Shown piece by piece: positions 41,106-50,964 of a stretch of 64,000 bases of DNA; position 1 is the first letter of the stretch; every line of letters begins with the position of its first letter. Under the pieces are notes generated by a model, which did not search any database, was not told where the DNA came from, and worked only from the letters and a program-made list of their open reading frames with translations. The stretch is from Noviherbaspirillum galbum (GTDB lineage Bacteria > Pseudomonadota > Gammaproteobacteria > Burkholderiales > Burkholderiaceae_D). The stretch lies in contig NZ_JAAIVB010000044.1 in assembly GCF_010974945.1 (NCBI RefSeq), positions 1 through 64,000 of the forward strand, in the 5' to 3' direction. The translations under genes were made by a program, and so were the position numbers.

Positions 41106-41996
41106 ATGAGCATGCAATCCGCCGGCGCGAAATTCCGCCAAGCCATCAAGGAAGAATCACCATTGCAGGTCGTCGGCGCCATCAACGCCAACCACGCCCT
41201 GCTTGCCAAGCGCGCCGGCTACCGGGCCATCTACCTGTCCGGCGGCGGCGTCGCGGCCGGTTCGCTCGGCCTCCCCGACCTCGGCATTTCCAACCTCGAC
41301 GACGTCCTGACCGACGTGCGCCGCATCACCGACGTCTGCGACCTGCCGCTGCTGGTCGACGTCGATACCGGCTTCGGTTCGTCGGCCTTCAACGTCGCCC
41401 GTACCGTCAAGTCGATGATCAAGTTCGGCGCGGCCGCGATGCACATCGAAGACCAGGTCGGCGCCAAGCGCTGCGGCCATCGTCCCAACAAGGAGATCGT
41501 TTCCAAGCAGGAGATGGTGGATCGCATCAAGGCGGCCGTGGACGCCCGTACCGATGAAAACTTCGTCATCATGGCCCGCACCGACGCGCTCGCGGTGGAA
41601 GGCCTCGAAGCCGCGCTCGACCGCGCCCAGGCCTGCGTCGAAGCCGGCGCCGACATGATCTTCCCCGAAGCCATCACCCAGCTCGACATGTACAAGACCT
41701 TCGCCGACGCGGTGAAGGTGCCGGTACTCGCCAACATCACCGAGTTCGGCGCCACGCCGCTGTACACCGTGGAAGAACTCAAGGGCGTCGACGTGGGCCT
41801 GATCCTGTACCCGCTGTCCGCGTTTCGCGCCATGAACAAGGCTGCGGAAAACGTCTACAACGCCATCCGCCGCGACGGCACGCAGAAGAGCGTCGTCGAT
41901 ACGATGCAGACCCGCATGGAGCTTTACGACCGCATCAACTACCACGACTTCGAGCAGAAGCTCGACGCACTGTTCGCCCAGCAGAAGGGGAAGTGA
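41106..41996 (+). CDS. prpB: 2-methylisocitrate lyase
   Basis: 296 residues. The enzyme cleaves 2-methylisocitrate to pyruvate and succinate. [20 protein letters not shown] at the N-terminus is conserved in PrpB; the catalytic Cys lies in the loop KRCGH ([15 protein letters not shown]) of the isocitrate lyase/PEP mutase superfamily. [17 protein letters not shown] carries the metal-binding Asp. It is the first gene of the methylcitrate operon. Confidence 0.95.
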   Translation: MSMQSAGAKFRQAIKEESPLQVVGAINANHALLAKRAGYRAIYLSGGGVAAGSLGLPDLGISNLDDVLTDVRRITDVCDLPLLVDVDTGFGSSAFNVARTVKSMIKFGAAAMHIEDQVGAKRCGHRPNKEIVSKQEMVDRIKAAVDARTDENFVIMARTDALAVEGLEAALDRAQACVEAGADMIFPEAITQLDMYKTFADAVKVPVLANITEFGATPLYTVEELKGVDVGLILYPLSAFRAMNKAAENVYNAIRRDGTQKSVVDTMQTRMELYDRINYHDFEQKLDALFAQQKGK

Positions 41997-42026
41997 GCAA
42001 AAGTTTAGGTTCATTCCCGCCAGGGC

Positions 42027-42051
42027 TCCCTCCCCTTGAAGGGGAGGGAGT
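42027..42051. repeat. CTCCCTCCCCTT palindromic repeat between prpB and prpC
   Basis: A 25-base perfect palindrome centred on CCCCTTGAAGGGG fills part of the 97-base gap between prpB and prpC. The same palindrome occurs at 62089-62113 and a related pair at 20788 and 20905. Confidence 0.8.
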
Positions 42052-42093
42052 TCGAACGGAGCACGAGATCCAACCATTCCAAGAGGAGCCACC

Positions 42094-43251
42094 ATGAGCG
42101 AACAACAAACCACCACCGGCCCGAAGCCGAAGAAATCCGTTGCCCTGTCCGGCGTCACCGCCGGCAACACCGCGCTGTGCACCGTCGGCCGCACCGGCAA
42201 CGACCTGCACTATCGCGGCTATGACATCCTCGACGTCGCCGACACCTGCGAATTCGAGGAGATCGCTCACCTGCTGGTCCACGGCAAGCTGCCGACCGTG
42301 TCCGAACTCGTCGCCTACAAGGCCAAGCTCAAGGCGCTGCGCGGCATTCCCGCCAACGTCAAGGCGGTGCTCGAAGCCTTGCCGGCATCGTCCCACCCGA
42401 TGGATGTCATGCGTTCCGGCGTCTCGGCGCTGGGCTGCGTGCTGCCCGAGAAGGATGACCACAACACGCCCGGCGCGCGCGACATCGCCGACCGCCTGAT
42501 GGCATCCCTCGGCTCGATGCTGCTCTACTGGTATCACTTCAGCCATAACGGCAAGCGCATCGAGGTCGAGACCGACGACGACTCCATCGGCGGACACTTC
42601 CTGCACCTGCTGCATGGCGTGGCGCCGTCCGAGCTGTGGGTGAAGTCGATGCATACCTCGCTCATCCTGTACGCCGAGCATGAGTTCAACGCCTCCACCT
42701 TCACCGGCCGCGTGGTCGCCGGCACGGGTTCCGACATCTACTCCGCCATCACCGGCGCGATCGGCGCGCTGCGCGGCCCGAAGCACGGCGGCGCGAACGA
42801 AGTCGCCTTCGAAATCCAGAAGCGCTACGACAACGCCGACGAAGCCGAAGCCGACGTCCGCAAGCGCGTGGAAAACAAGGAAGTGATCATCGGCTTCGGC
42901 CATCCGGTGTACACCATCTCCGATCCGCGCAACAAGGTCATCAAGGAAGTGGCGCGAACGCTGTCGCAGGAAGCCGGCTCGATGAAGATGTTCGACATCG
43001 CCGAGCGCCTGGAAAGCGTGATGTGGGACATCAAGAAGATGTTCCCCAACCTCGACTGGTTCTCCGCCGTGTCGTACCACATGATGGGCGTGCCGACCGC
43101 GATGTTCACGCCGCTGTTCGTGATCGCCCGCACTTCCGGCTGGTCGGCGCACATCATCGAGCAGCGCATCGACAACAAGATCATCCGCCCGAGCGCCAAC
43201 TATGTTGGTCCGGAAGACCTGAAGTTCGTGCCGATCAAGGAACGGAAGTAA
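42094..43251 (+). CDS. prpC: 2-methylcitrate synthase
   Basis: 385 residues. It condenses propionyl-CoA and oxaloacetate. The opening [20 protein letters not shown] is typical of PrpC rather than housekeeping citrate synthase. Catalytic blocks are the His in [19 protein letters not shown], the His in [13 protein letters not shown] and the Asp in [12 protein letters not shown]. The ATG has AAGAGGAG upstream. Confidence 0.95.
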   Translation: MSEQQTTTGPKPKKSVALSGVTAGNTALCTVGRTGNDLHYRGYDILDVADTCEFEEIAHLLVHGKLPTVSELVAYKAKLKALRGIPANVKAVLEALPASSHPMDVMRSGVSALGCVLPEKDDHNTPGARDIADRLMASLGSMLLYWYHFSHNGKRIEVETDDDSIGGHFLHLLHGVAPSELWVKSMHTSLILYAEHEFNASTFTGRVVAGTGSDIYSAITGAIGALRGPKHGGANEVAFEIQKRYDNADEAEADVRKRVENKEVIIGFGHPVYTISDPRNKVIKEVARTLSQEAGSMKMFDIAERLESVMWDIKKMFPNLDWFSAVSYHMMGVPTAMFTPLFVIARTSGWSAHIIEQRIDNKIIRPSANYVGPEDLKFVPIKERK

Positions 43252-43310
43252 GGGAAGAAACCTGGTAGTCAGGCGAAGGTTTCTCCATCGATGCAGGCAG
43301 CCAAACCCTC

Positions 43311-43392
43311 TGTCATTCCCGCCCAGGCGGGAATCCCATTGTGCGTTTCTCCGGACGACCGAGATTAGATTCCCGCCTTCGCGGGAATGACA
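43311..43392. repeat. Inverted pair of REP-like elements between prpC and acnD
   Basis: TGTCATTCCCGCCCAGGCGG... (43311-43340) and its inverted relative (about 43363-43392, ATTCCCGCCTTCGCGGGAAT) face each other around GTGCGTTTCTCCGGACGACC. The same linker is seen beside the copy at 5168. The pair forms a BIME-like element inside the operon. Confidence 0.85.
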
Positions 43393-43432
43393 GAGAAAGC
43401 CTGCCAATCTCACACACTCATCACTACCGATC

Positions 43433-46033
43433 ATGAATACCGCCTACCGCAAGAACCTTCCCGGCACGAAACTGGACTACTTCGATGCGCGCGCCGCCGT
43501 CGAGGCCATCCAGCCGGGCGCATGGGAAAAGCTGCCCTATACCTCGCGCGTGCATGCCGAAAACCTGGTGCGCCGCTGCGATCCGACCATCCTCGTGGAC
43601 TCCCTGAAGCAACTCATCGAAGTCAAGCGCGAGCGCGACTTCCCGTGGTTCCCGGCGCGCGTGGTATGCCATGACATCCTTGGCCAGACAGCGCTGGTGG
43701 ACCTCGCCGGCCTGCGCGACGCCATCGCCTCGCAAGGCGGCGATCCCGCGAAGGTCAACCCGGTGGTGCCGGTCCAGCTCATCGTCGACCATTCGCTCGC
43801 CGTCGAATGCGGCGGCTTCGATCCGCAAGCCTTCGAGAAGAATCGCGCCATCGAGGATCGCCGCAACGAAGACCGCTTCCACTTCATCGACTGGACCAAG
43901 CACGCGTTCAAGAACGTCGACGTGATCCCCGCCGGCAACGGCATCATGCACCAGATCAACCTGGAAAAGATGTCGCCGGTGATCCACGCGATTGATGGCG
44001 TCGCCTTCCCGGATACCTGCGTCGGCACCGACAGCCATACCCCGCACGTCGACGCGCTCGGCGTGATCGCGGTGGGAGTCGGCGGCCTCGAGGCCGAAAA
44101 CGTCATGCTCGGCCGCGCCTCCTGGATGCGCCTGCCCGAAATCGTCGGCGTGGAGCTCAGCGGCAAGCGCCAGCCCGGCATCACCGCCACCGACATCGTG
44201 CTGGCACTGACCGAATTCCTGCGCAAGTCCAAGGTGGTCGGCTCCTATCTCGAGTTTTATGGCGAAGGCGCCGCCTCGCTGACGCTGGGCGACCGCGCAA
44301 CGATCTCCAACATGGCGCCGGAGTATGGCGCGACCGCGGCGATGTTCTCCATCGACCAGCAGACCCTCGATTACCTCACGCTTACCGGCCGCCCGGCGGA
44401 GCAGGTCAAGCTCGTCGAGACCTATGCGAAGGAAGCAGGCCTCTGGTCCGACACCCTCAAGAACGCGCAGTATGAACGCGTGCTGAAGTTCGACCTGTCC
44501 TCGGTCGTGCGCAACATGGCCGGTCCGTCGAATCCGCACGCCCGCGTCGCCACCACCGACCTCGCCGCCAAGGGCATCGCCGGCAAGTGGGAAGAAGTGC
44601 CCGGCCAGATGCCGGACGGCGCGGTGATCATCGCCGCCATCACAAGCTGCACCAACACCTCCAACCCGCGCAACGTGATCGCCGCCGGCCTGCTGGCGCG
44701 CAACGCGAATCGCCTCGGCCTGACGCGCAAGCCCTGGGTCAAGTCCTCGCTCGCCCCGGGATCGAAAGCCGTCGCGCTTTACCTCGAGGAAGCCGGCCTG
44801 AAGGAAGAACTGGAACAGCTCGGCTTCGGCATCGTCGCCTTCGCCTGCACCACCTGCAACGGCATGTCTGGCGCGCTCGATCCCAAGATCCAGCAGGAAA
44901 TCATCGACCGCGACCTGTACGCGACCGCCGTGCTGTCCGGCAACCGCAACTTCGATGGCCGCATCCATCCCTATGCCAAGCAGGCTTTCCTTGCCTCGCC
45001 GCCGCTGGTGGTTGCCTATGCACTGGCCGGCACGGTGCGCTTCGACATCGAGCGCGATGCCTTCGGCGTCGACAAGGATGGCAAGCCCGTCACGCTGAAA
45101 GACTTGTGGCCTTCCGACGACGAGATCGATGCCATCGTGAAGTCCAGCGTGAAGCCGGAGATGTTCAACAAGGTCTACTTCCCGATGTTCGAGCAGCGCG
45201 CCGCTTCCACCGAAAGCGTCAGCCCCCTGTACGACTGGCGGCCGATGTCGACCTACATCCGCCGTCCGCCGTACTGGGAAGGCGCGCTGGCCGGGGAACG
45301 CACGCTCAAGGGCATGAGGCCGCTGGCTGTGCTGCCGGGCAACATCACCACCGACCACCTGTCGCCATCCAATGCCATCATGATGAACTCTGCCGCCGGC
45401 GAGTACCTGGCAAAGATGGGCTTGCCGGAGGAAGACTTCAATTCCTACGCCACCCATCGCGGCGACCACCTCACCGCGCAGCGCGCCACCTTCGCCAATC
45501 CGACGCTGAAGAACGAGATGGTGCGCGACGCGGACGGCAAGGTCATTCCCGGGTCGCTGGCCCGCGTGGAACCGGACGGCAGGGTCATGCGCATGTGGGA
45601 AGCCATCGAAACCTACATGGAACGCAAGCAGCCGCTGATCATCGTCGCCGGCGCGGACTACGGTCAGGGTTCCTCGCGGGACTGGGCGGCCAAGGGCGTG
45701 CGCCTCGCCGGCGTTGAAGCGATCGTCGCGGAAGGCTTCGAGCGCATCCACCGCACCAACCTGATCGGCATGGGCGTGCTTCCGCTCGAGTTCAAGCCGG
45801 GCACCACGCGCCTGACGCTGGGACTCGATGGCACCGAGACCTACGACGTCGCCGGCGAACGCAAGCCGCGCGCCGACCTCACCCTGGTGATCCATCGCCT
45901 CAATGGGGAGCGCGTCGAGGTGCCGGTGACCTGCCGCCTCGACACCGCGGAGGAAGTGTCGATCTATGAGGCGGGCGGCGTGCTGCAGCGCTTTGCCCAG
46001 GATTTCCTGGCGTCCGAGAAGCAGGCGGCTTGA
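43433..46033 (+). CDS. acnD: Fe-S 2-methylcitrate dehydratase (AcnD)
   Basis: 866 residues, an aconitase-superfamily protein. It dehydrates 2-methylcitrate to a trans-type 2-methylaconitate and needs PrpF for the next step. The 4Fe-4S Cys are in SCTNTSNPRN and ACTTCNGMSGAL, with an earlier Cys in CVGTDSHTPHVDALG. The C-terminal swivel domain contains GADYGQGSSRDWAAKGVRL. The start MNTAYRKNLPGTKLDYFDAR is typical of AcnD. Its presence with prpF, and no prpD, defines the second methylcitrate-cycle variant. Confidence 0.95.
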   Translation: MNTAYRKNLPGTKLDYFDARAAVEAIQPGAWEKLPYTSRVHAENLVRRCDPTILVDSLKQLIEVKRERDFPWFPARVVCHDILGQTALVDLAGLRDAIASQGGDPAKVNPVVPVQLIVDHSLAVECGGFDPQAFEKNRAIEDRRNEDRFHFIDWTKHAFKNVDVIPAGNGIMHQINLEKMSPVIHAIDGVAFPDTCVGTDSHTPHVDALGVIAVGVGGLEAENVMLGRASWMRLPEIVGVELSGKRQPGITATDIVLALTEFLRKSKVVGSYLEFYGEGAASLTLGDRATISNMAPEYGATAAMFSIDQQTLDYLTLTGRPAEQVKLVETYAKEAGLWSDTLKNAQYERVLKFDLSSVVRNMAGPSNPHARVATTDLAAKGIAGKWEEVPGQMPDGAVIIAAITSCTNTSNPRNVIAAGLLARNANRLGLTRKPWVKSSLAPGSKAVALYLEEAGLKEELEQLGFGIVAFACTTCNGMSGALDPKIQQEIIDRDLYATAVLSGNRNFDGRIHPYAKQAFLASPPLVVAYALAGTVRFDIERDAFGVDKDGKPVTLKDLWPSDDEIDAIVKSSVKPEMFNKVYFPMFEQRAASTESVSPLYDWRPMSTYIRRPPYWEGALAGERTLKGMRPLAVLPGNITTDHLSPSNAIMMNSAAGEYLAKMGLPEEDFNSYATHRGDHLTAQRATFANPTLKNEMVRDADGKVIPGSLARVEPDGRVMRMWEAIETYMERKQPLIIVAGADYGQGSSRDWAAKGVRLAGVEAIVAEGFERIHRTNLIGMGVLPLEFKPGTTRLTLGLDGTETYDVAGERKPRADLTLVIHRLNGERVEVPVTCRLDTAEEVSIYEAGGVLQRFAQDFLASEKQAA

Positions 46034-46043
46034 GGAGAACGGC

Positions 46044-47234
46044 ATGGCACATGTAGCGCAAATCAAGATCCCCGCCACCTACATCCGCGGCGGCACATCC
46101 AAGGGCGTATTCTTCCGCCTGCAGGACTTGCCGCCTGCCGCGCAGGTTCCCGGCGAGGCCCGCGACAAGCTGCTGTTGCGCGTGATCGGCAGCCCCGACC
46201 CGTACGGCAAGCAGATCGACGGCATGGGCGGCGCGACCTCGAGCACCAGCAAGACGGTCATTCTCTCGAAGAGCGGCCGCGACGGGCATGACGTCGATTA
46301 CCTGTTCGGCCAGGTCTCCATCGACAAGCCTTTCGTGGACTGGAGCGGCAACTGCGGCAACTTGTCGGCCGCCGTGGGATCGTTCGCGATCGCGAGCGGC
46401 CTGGTCGACCGCGAGCGGGTTCCGCAGAACGGCACCGCCACGGTGCGCATCTGGCAAGCCAACATCGGCAAGACCATCATCGCGCACGTGCCGATCACCA
46501 ATGGCGAGGTACAGGAAACCGGCGATTTCGAGCTCGACGGCGTGACCTTCCCGGCTGCGGAAGTCCAGCTCGAATTCATGGACCCGGCGGCCGAAGAAGA
46601 GGGCGCCGGAGGCTCCATGTTCCCGACCGGCAACCTGGTCGACGACCTCGACGTGCCCGGCGTCGGCGTGCTCAAGGCAACGATGATCAATGCGGGCATT
46701 CCCACGATCTTCATCAATGCCGAAGCCATCGGCTTCACCGGCACCGAGCTGCAGGAGGACATCAACAGCCGCGCCGAAACGCTGGTGATGTTCGAAACCA
46801 TCCGCGCCTACGGCGCGCTGCGCATGGGCCTCATCAAGAGCATCGATGAAGCGGCCAAGCGGCAGCACACGCCGAAGGTGGCCTTCGTCGCGCCGCCTGC
46901 CAGCTATGTCGCGTCCAGCGGCAAGAAGGTCGAGGCGGCAGAGATCGACTTGCTGGTGCGTGCGTTGTCGATGGGCAAGCTGCACCACGCGATGATGGGC
47001 ACGGCGGCGGTAGCGATCGGCACCGCGGCGGCAATTCCGGGCACGCTGGTCAACCTCGCGGCCGGCGGCGGCGAGCGGACGGCGGTGCGCTTCGGGCATC
47101 CGTCGGGCACGCTGCGCGTCGGCGCGGAAGCGGCGAAGGTCAATGGCGAATGGAGCGTCACCAAGGCCATCATGAGCCGCAGCGCGCGCGTGCTGATGGA
47201 AGGCTGGGTGCGCGTGCCGGGGGATGCGTTCTAA
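46044..47234 (+). CDS. prpF: 2-methylaconitate cis-trans isomerase
   Basis: 396 residues from the ATG at 46044, which has GAGGAGA upstream; an upstream in-frame ATG at 45966 lies inside acnD. PrpF isomerises the AcnD product so that aconitase can hydrate it. The N-terminal motif PATYIRGGTSKGVFF is diagnostic; GNCGNLSAAVGSFAI is the active-site region of this diaminopimelate-epimerase-like fold. It is ten bases after acnD. Confidence 0.94.
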   Translation: MAHVAQIKIPATYIRGGTSKGVFFRLQDLPPAAQVPGEARDKLLLRVIGSPDPYGKQIDGMGGATSSTSKTVILSKSGRDGHDVDYLFGQVSIDKPFVDWSGNCGNLSAAVGSFAIASGLVDRERVPQNGTATVRIWQANIGKTIIAHVPITNGEVQETGDFELDGVTFPAAEVQLEFMDPAAEEEGAGGSMFPTGNLVDDLDVPGVGVLKATMINAGIPTIFINAEAIGFTGTELQEDINSRAETLVMFETIRAYGALRMGLIKSIDEAAKRQHTPKVAFVAPPASYVASSGKKVEAAEIDLLVRALSMGKLHHAMMGTAAVAIGTAAAIPGTLVNLAAGGGERTAVRFGHPSGTLRVGAEAAKVNGEWSVTKAIMSRSARVLMEGWVRVPGDAF

Positions 47235-47252
47235 GGCTTTCTTTCGTGCAGG

Positions 47253-47289
47253 AAAAAGCGCATCTGCCTTTTGGGGATGCGCTTTTTTT
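47253..47289 (+). terminator. Intrinsic terminator after prpF
   Basis: AAAAAGCGCATC (47253-47264) and GATGCGCTTTTT (47276-47287) form a strong stem with a T-run. It suggests that prpE is transcribed largely from its own promoter or by read-through. Confidence 0.85.
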
Positions 47290-47354
47290 ATGCATTGCGA
47301 GGCTTGACGTAAGCTCATCGTCAGCGTGGCTGGCGATACTTGGCGCATGAGAGA

Positions 47355-47436
47355 AATGGGATTTCCGCCTTCGCGGGAATGACAACGGCAGTCGCGCCAA
47401 TGAGGCTGTCATCCCCGCGAAGGCGGGGATCCCATT
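47355..47436. repeat. Inverted pair of REP-like elements between prpF and prpE
   Basis: An inverted copy (47355-47384, AATGGGATTTCCGCCTTCGC...) and a direct copy (47407-47436, TGTCATCCCCGCGAAGGCGG...) lie 22 bases apart. The remaining bases to prpE (47437-47496) show no other feature except its Shine-Dalgarno (CCAGGAGACAAC). Confidence 0.85.
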
Positions 47437-47496
47437 CATCACCGGCCTTCAAGCGCAATCACAAGAAATCGAGACATCTCTTCCCCAGGAGACAAC

Positions 47497-49386
47497 ATGA
47501 ACTATCACGACTTCCACCAGCAATCCATCCGCGATCCGCAAGGCTTCTGGGCGAAGGAAGCAGAGCTCATCGACTGGCAGCGCCCCTTCGACAAGGTACT
47601 CGACTACAGCAATCCGCCCTTCACGAAATGGTTCGTCGGCGGCACCACGAACTTGTGCCACAACGCCGTCGACCGCTGGGTGGAATCGCAGGGCGACAAG
47701 CCGGCGCTGATCGCGATCTCGACGGAAACGAACACAGAAAAGGTATATACCTTCCGCGAGCTGCAGCAGGAAGTCATGCGCGCCGCCGCGATCATGCAGG
47801 CGCTGGGCGTGCGCAAGGGCGACCGCGTCATCCTCTACATGCCGATGATCGCCGAGGCGGCATTCGCGATGCTGGCCTGCGCGCGCATCGGCGCCATCCA
47901 TTCGGTGGTCTTCGGCGGCTTCGCGTCGCACAGCCTCGCCACCCGCATCGACGATGCCAAGCCTAAGCTGATCATCTCTGCGGATGCCGGTTCGCGCGGC
48001 GGCAAGAGCGTGCCGTACAAGCCGCTGCTCGACGAAGCCATCCAGCTTGCCGCCCACAAGCCCGAGCATGTGCTGCTCGTGGACCGCGGCCTCGTGCCGA
48101 TGGAAATGGCCCCCGGACGCGACCTGCGCTACGACGCGCTGCGCGAAGAGCGCATGCATGCCGAAGTGCCGGTCACCTGGCTGGAATCGAACGAATGCTC
48201 CTACGTGCTCTACACCTCGGGCACGACCGGCAAGCCCAAGGGCGTGCAGCGCGACGTGGGCGGCTATGCGGTGGCGCTGGCATCGTCGATGAAAACCATC
48301 TTCTGCGGCAAGCCCGGCGACACCTATTTCTCGACGTCGGACATCGGCTGGGTGGTGGGCCATTCCTACATCGTGTACGGTCCGCTGATCGCCGGCATGG
48401 CAACGATCATGTATGAGGGCCTGCCGATCCGTCCCGATGCCGGCATCTGGTGGAGCATCGTGGAGAAGTACCGGGTGACGGGCATGTTTTCCGCGCCGAC
48501 GGCGGTGCGCGTGCTGAAGAAGCAGCCGCCCGAGCTGATGAAGAAACACGACCTGTCGTCGCTGAAGGCTTTGTATCTTGCGGGCGAACCGCTCGACGAA
48601 ACCACCTCGTCGTGGATTGCCAATGAGCTGAACGTTCCCATCATCGACAACTACTGGCAGACCGAAACCGGCTGGCCCATCCTGACGGTTGCCCGCGGCG
48701 TGGAAAACACGCCGACCCGCCTCGGCAGCCCCGGCCTGCCGATGTACGGCTACGACGTCAAGCTGCTCAATGAATCGACGGGCGAGGAGTGTGGCGCGAA
48801 CGAGAAAGGCGTGCTTGTCATCGAAGGCCCGCTGCCGCCGGGCTGCATGCAGACGGTGTATGGCGACGACAAGCGCTTCATCAACACCTACTGGTCCAAC
48901 TTCGCGAACCGGCAGGTGTACTCCACCTTCGACTGGGGCATACGCGACGGTGACGGCTATTACTTCATCCTCGGCCGCACGGACGACGTGATCAACGTCG
49001 CGGGACACCGGCTTGGTACGCGCGAAATCGAGGAAAGCCTGTCCAGCCATCCGAACGTGTCCGAAGTGGCGGTGGTCGGCGTGGAAGACAAGCTCAAGGG
49101 CCAGGTCGCAGTGGCGTTCGCGGTGCTGAAGAATGCCGAGGCCGCATCGACGCCGGAGGGAAGGAAGACCCTGGAGGCGGAAATGATGGCGGTGGTGGAC
49201 AAGCAGCTCGGCGCGGTGGCGCGGCCGTCGCGGGTGCACTTCGTGACGCTGCTGCCCAAGACGCGCTCGGGCAAGCTGCTGCGGCGGTCCATCCAGGCGC
49301 TGTGCGAAGGGCGCGATCCGGGGGACCTGACGACGATCGAGGATCCGGCGTCGCTGCAGCAGGTGAGGGAGGCGTTGGCGGGGTAG
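47497..49386 (+). CDS. prpE: Propionyl-CoA synthetase
   Basis: 629 residues, an ANL-superfamily acyl-CoA synthetase. It activates propionate for the methylcitrate cycle. The P-loop-like motif is YTSGTTGKPKGVQRD (about residues 237-251), DNYWQTETGWP is motif A5, and the C-terminal KTRSGKLLRRSI contains the catalytic, usually acetylatable Lys. MNYHDFHQQSIRDPQGFW at the start is typical of PrpE. The terminator and REP pair upstream separate it from prpF. Confidence 0.94.
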   Translation: MNYHDFHQQSIRDPQGFWAKEAELIDWQRPFDKVLDYSNPPFTKWFVGGTTNLCHNAVDRWVESQGDKPALIAISTETNTEKVYTFRELQQEVMRAAAIMQALGVRKGDRVILYMPMIAEAAFAMLACARIGAIHSVVFGGFASHSLATRIDDAKPKLIISADAGSRGGKSVPYKPLLDEAIQLAAHKPEHVLLVDRGLVPMEMAPGRDLRYDALREERMHAEVPVTWLESNECSYVLYTSGTTGKPKGVQRDVGGYAVALASSMKTIFCGKPGDTYFSTSDIGWVVGHSYIVYGPLIAGMATIMYEGLPIRPDAGIWWSIVEKYRVTGMFSAPTAVRVLKKQPPELMKKHDLSSLKALYLAGEPLDETTSSWIANELNVPIIDNYWQTETGWPILTVARGVENTPTRLGSPGLPMYGYDVKLLNESTGEECGANEKGVLVIEGPLPPGCMQTVYGDDKRFINTYWSNFANRQVYSTFDWGIRDGDGYYFILGRTDDVINVAGHRLGTREIEESLSSHPNVSEVAVVGVEDKLKGQVAVAFAVLKNAEAASTPEGRKTLEAEMMAVVDKQLGAVARPSRVHFVTLLPKTRSGKLLRRSIQALCEGRDPGDLTTIEDPASLQQVREALAG

Positions 49387-49414
49387 TCGCGCCAGAGGCT
49401 CCATGGATTGAGAA

Positions 49415-50599
49415 CTACTTCAAATCATTGCCCTCGCCAAGAAAGATGGAATAAGCCTGTTTAAACCGTGTGAGCAATTCATCCGCATGCTTGAGATTCG
49501 ACCTAAGCTTTTGCTTTAGTTCGGTTGCGTCCGGAGCTGGGTGGTTGTTCCTGTCCAAGTGGGTCAACATGGCTTCGGACTGCGCCTTGATGTGCATGAG
49601 ACTGCTTTCTGCCAACGTAATTTTTGCCACGAATTTTGGATCGTTGCCGATGCCTTGCTTGTACAAGCTTGTCGTGTTTGCGAAAAAGAAAGTCAAGACG
49701 GTAATGCTGTCATTCTCTAGTTGACCCGCGTGTTCGTACGCCGCCTTTTTGTATAGTTCGATATTGGGAGCGACCTGCTTGTCAGATGTTTTCGGTTTCG
49801 CTTCTAAGTTTTTTATCGCTGTTTCGAAATGCAATATCTTTTCATTCAATTCGCTTATTTGCGCCGAATGGCCTGTCGGATCGGGATTGTCGCGTGAGGC
49901 ATTTTGCATTTCTGCCTTTTTGCTCCTTATTTCCTCGAGCGACGTCTTCATCAAATCCAAAGCGTATTTATCGTTAAACTGCTGCTTTTCAGGTCTTTCG
50001 CGCGGAGTGAAAGGACCCGAATTTTGATTTTCTTGATCGACCAAGCCTGGTGAGCAGGCCGTGGTTCTCATGCCGGGATTGGCTTCTTCTTTCTCCTTGG
50101 CTGTTGGATTTCTCAAGCTTCCATTTTCAAGAATCCAAAGTGGCCGATTTGAAGATGTTTTGCTTACCCGACCTTCGGTGTTTGGAGACGAATTGAATAG
50201 CGGTGGTGGCGCCGAGCGCGGGCCCACAGTATAGGGGGGCGGTTGCGGAGGCTCCCGGCCTAGACTTTTCAAAGGGACAGAACCGTTTTCTACCGAGTGA
50301 CTTGACACGGCTTGATTGCCGTTCCTGCGAAAAGGACTGCCCTCGCTGGCACGGTATGAAATTGTCGGAGTTGTTGCAGTGATCGAATTTTGCGTTGCGT
50401 TGAGGCCTGAACGGCCACCCGGTGGGCGCTCAGACAAAGGATTCGATTTTCCTTGTCCAGTCACGCCGATTCCGCTGGAATGGGGGCCACTTGGCGCAAT
50501 GACGATCTTGTTCTCGCTGCTGTTTTGACTTTGACTAGAGTTCGCGCTCGACTCGGGGACGTCATTAGCTAGTATCGTCCCAACGATTGGCTTTGTCAT
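49415..50599 (-). CDS. Unrecognised Ser/Pro/Asn-rich protein with a helical C-terminus
   Basis: 394 residues with GAGGTGG seven bases before the ATG. No family was recognised. Residues 1-150 are rich in Ser, Asn, Pro and Gly, with few hydrophobics, and lack a signal peptide. Residues about 200-394 are helical (for example LMKTSLEEIRSKKAEMQNAS and ELKQKLRSNLKHADELLTRF). The DNA is more AT-rich than its neighbours (24 G/C in 49921-49980, against 36 in 43561-43620). These traits suit an acquired gene, possibly for a secreted effector, but no secretion signal or system is visible. Its last helices share spacing with the protein at 52473. Confidence 0.7.
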   Translation of the reverse strand: MTKPIVGTILANDVPESSANSSQSQNSSENKIVIAPSGPHSSGIGVTGQGKSNPLSERPPGGRSGLNATQNSITATTPTISYRASEGSPFRRNGNQAVSSHSVENGSVPLKSLGREPPQPPPYTVGPRSAPPPLFNSSPNTEGRVSKTSSNRPLWILENGSLRNPTAKEKEEANPGMRTTACSPGLVDQENQNSGPFTPRERPEKQQFNDKYALDLMKTSLEEIRSKKAEMQNASRDNPDPTGHSAQISELNEKILHFETAIKNLEAKPKTSDKQVAPNIELYKKAAYEHAGQLENDSITVLTFFFANTTSLYKQGIGNDPKFVAKITLAESSLMHIKAQSEAMLTHLDRNNHPAPDATELKQKLRSNLKHADELLTRFKQAYSIFLGEGNDLK

Positions 50600-50964
50600 G
50601 TTGGACCACCTCGATTGACCTGTTAAATATCGATCCTTGTCCAGGAGAGCGACAGATTTACAGTGGAGTGTTTCCCACTGTTGTCAGCCACCACAGAGTT
50701 ATTAACCGCGACTAATTGAGTTGCGAAAATGGAATGAGCCAGGTTGGTTCGCGCATACCTCCGTCATTCCCGCGCAGGCGGGAATGACAGGAGGTGGCTG
50801 GGACGACGGAGATGTTAGAGGACGATGGAGACGACAGAGGTCGAAGGAAATATTAGCGGCAGGCGGAAATAACAGCGTTGAACCGATAGCCTACCTGCAA
50901 TGTGTAATGACATCCAGCACACCTGCCTCGCATGATGGCTACGAGGCAGGCAACCCGCCGATGC
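50600..50964. other. Gap with an inverted repeat and a REP palindrome, no gene
   Basis: This 365-base stretch lies between the Ser/Pro/Asn-rich gene and the cache-domain gene. It holds the perfect inverted repeat ACAGTGG-N8-CCACTGT (50660-50681), about 60 bases upstream of the 49415-50599 gene and a possible operator. It also holds the REP palindrome at 50763-50788. No supported coding frame was found. Confidence 0.6.
50763..50788. repeat. Palindromic REP-like element
   Basis: GTCATTCCCGC-GCAG-GCGGGAATGAC is a fully palindromic version of the REP family, with 11-base arms and a four-base loop. Confidence 0.8.

Noticed and set aside
43424-46078. 884-codon open frame antisense to acnD
   Set aside because: It is His/Gly/Arg/Val-rich, resembles no family, and lies exactly opposite a clear aconitase-family gene; such shadows are common in GC-rich DNA with biased third positions.
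50600-50760. hrp-type box (TTCG-N16-TTCG) upstream of the orphan Ser/Pro/Asn-rich gene
   Set aside because: Reading the minus strand, only one CGAA-equivalent occurs (near 50724), without a partner at the right distance, so type III control is not supported.
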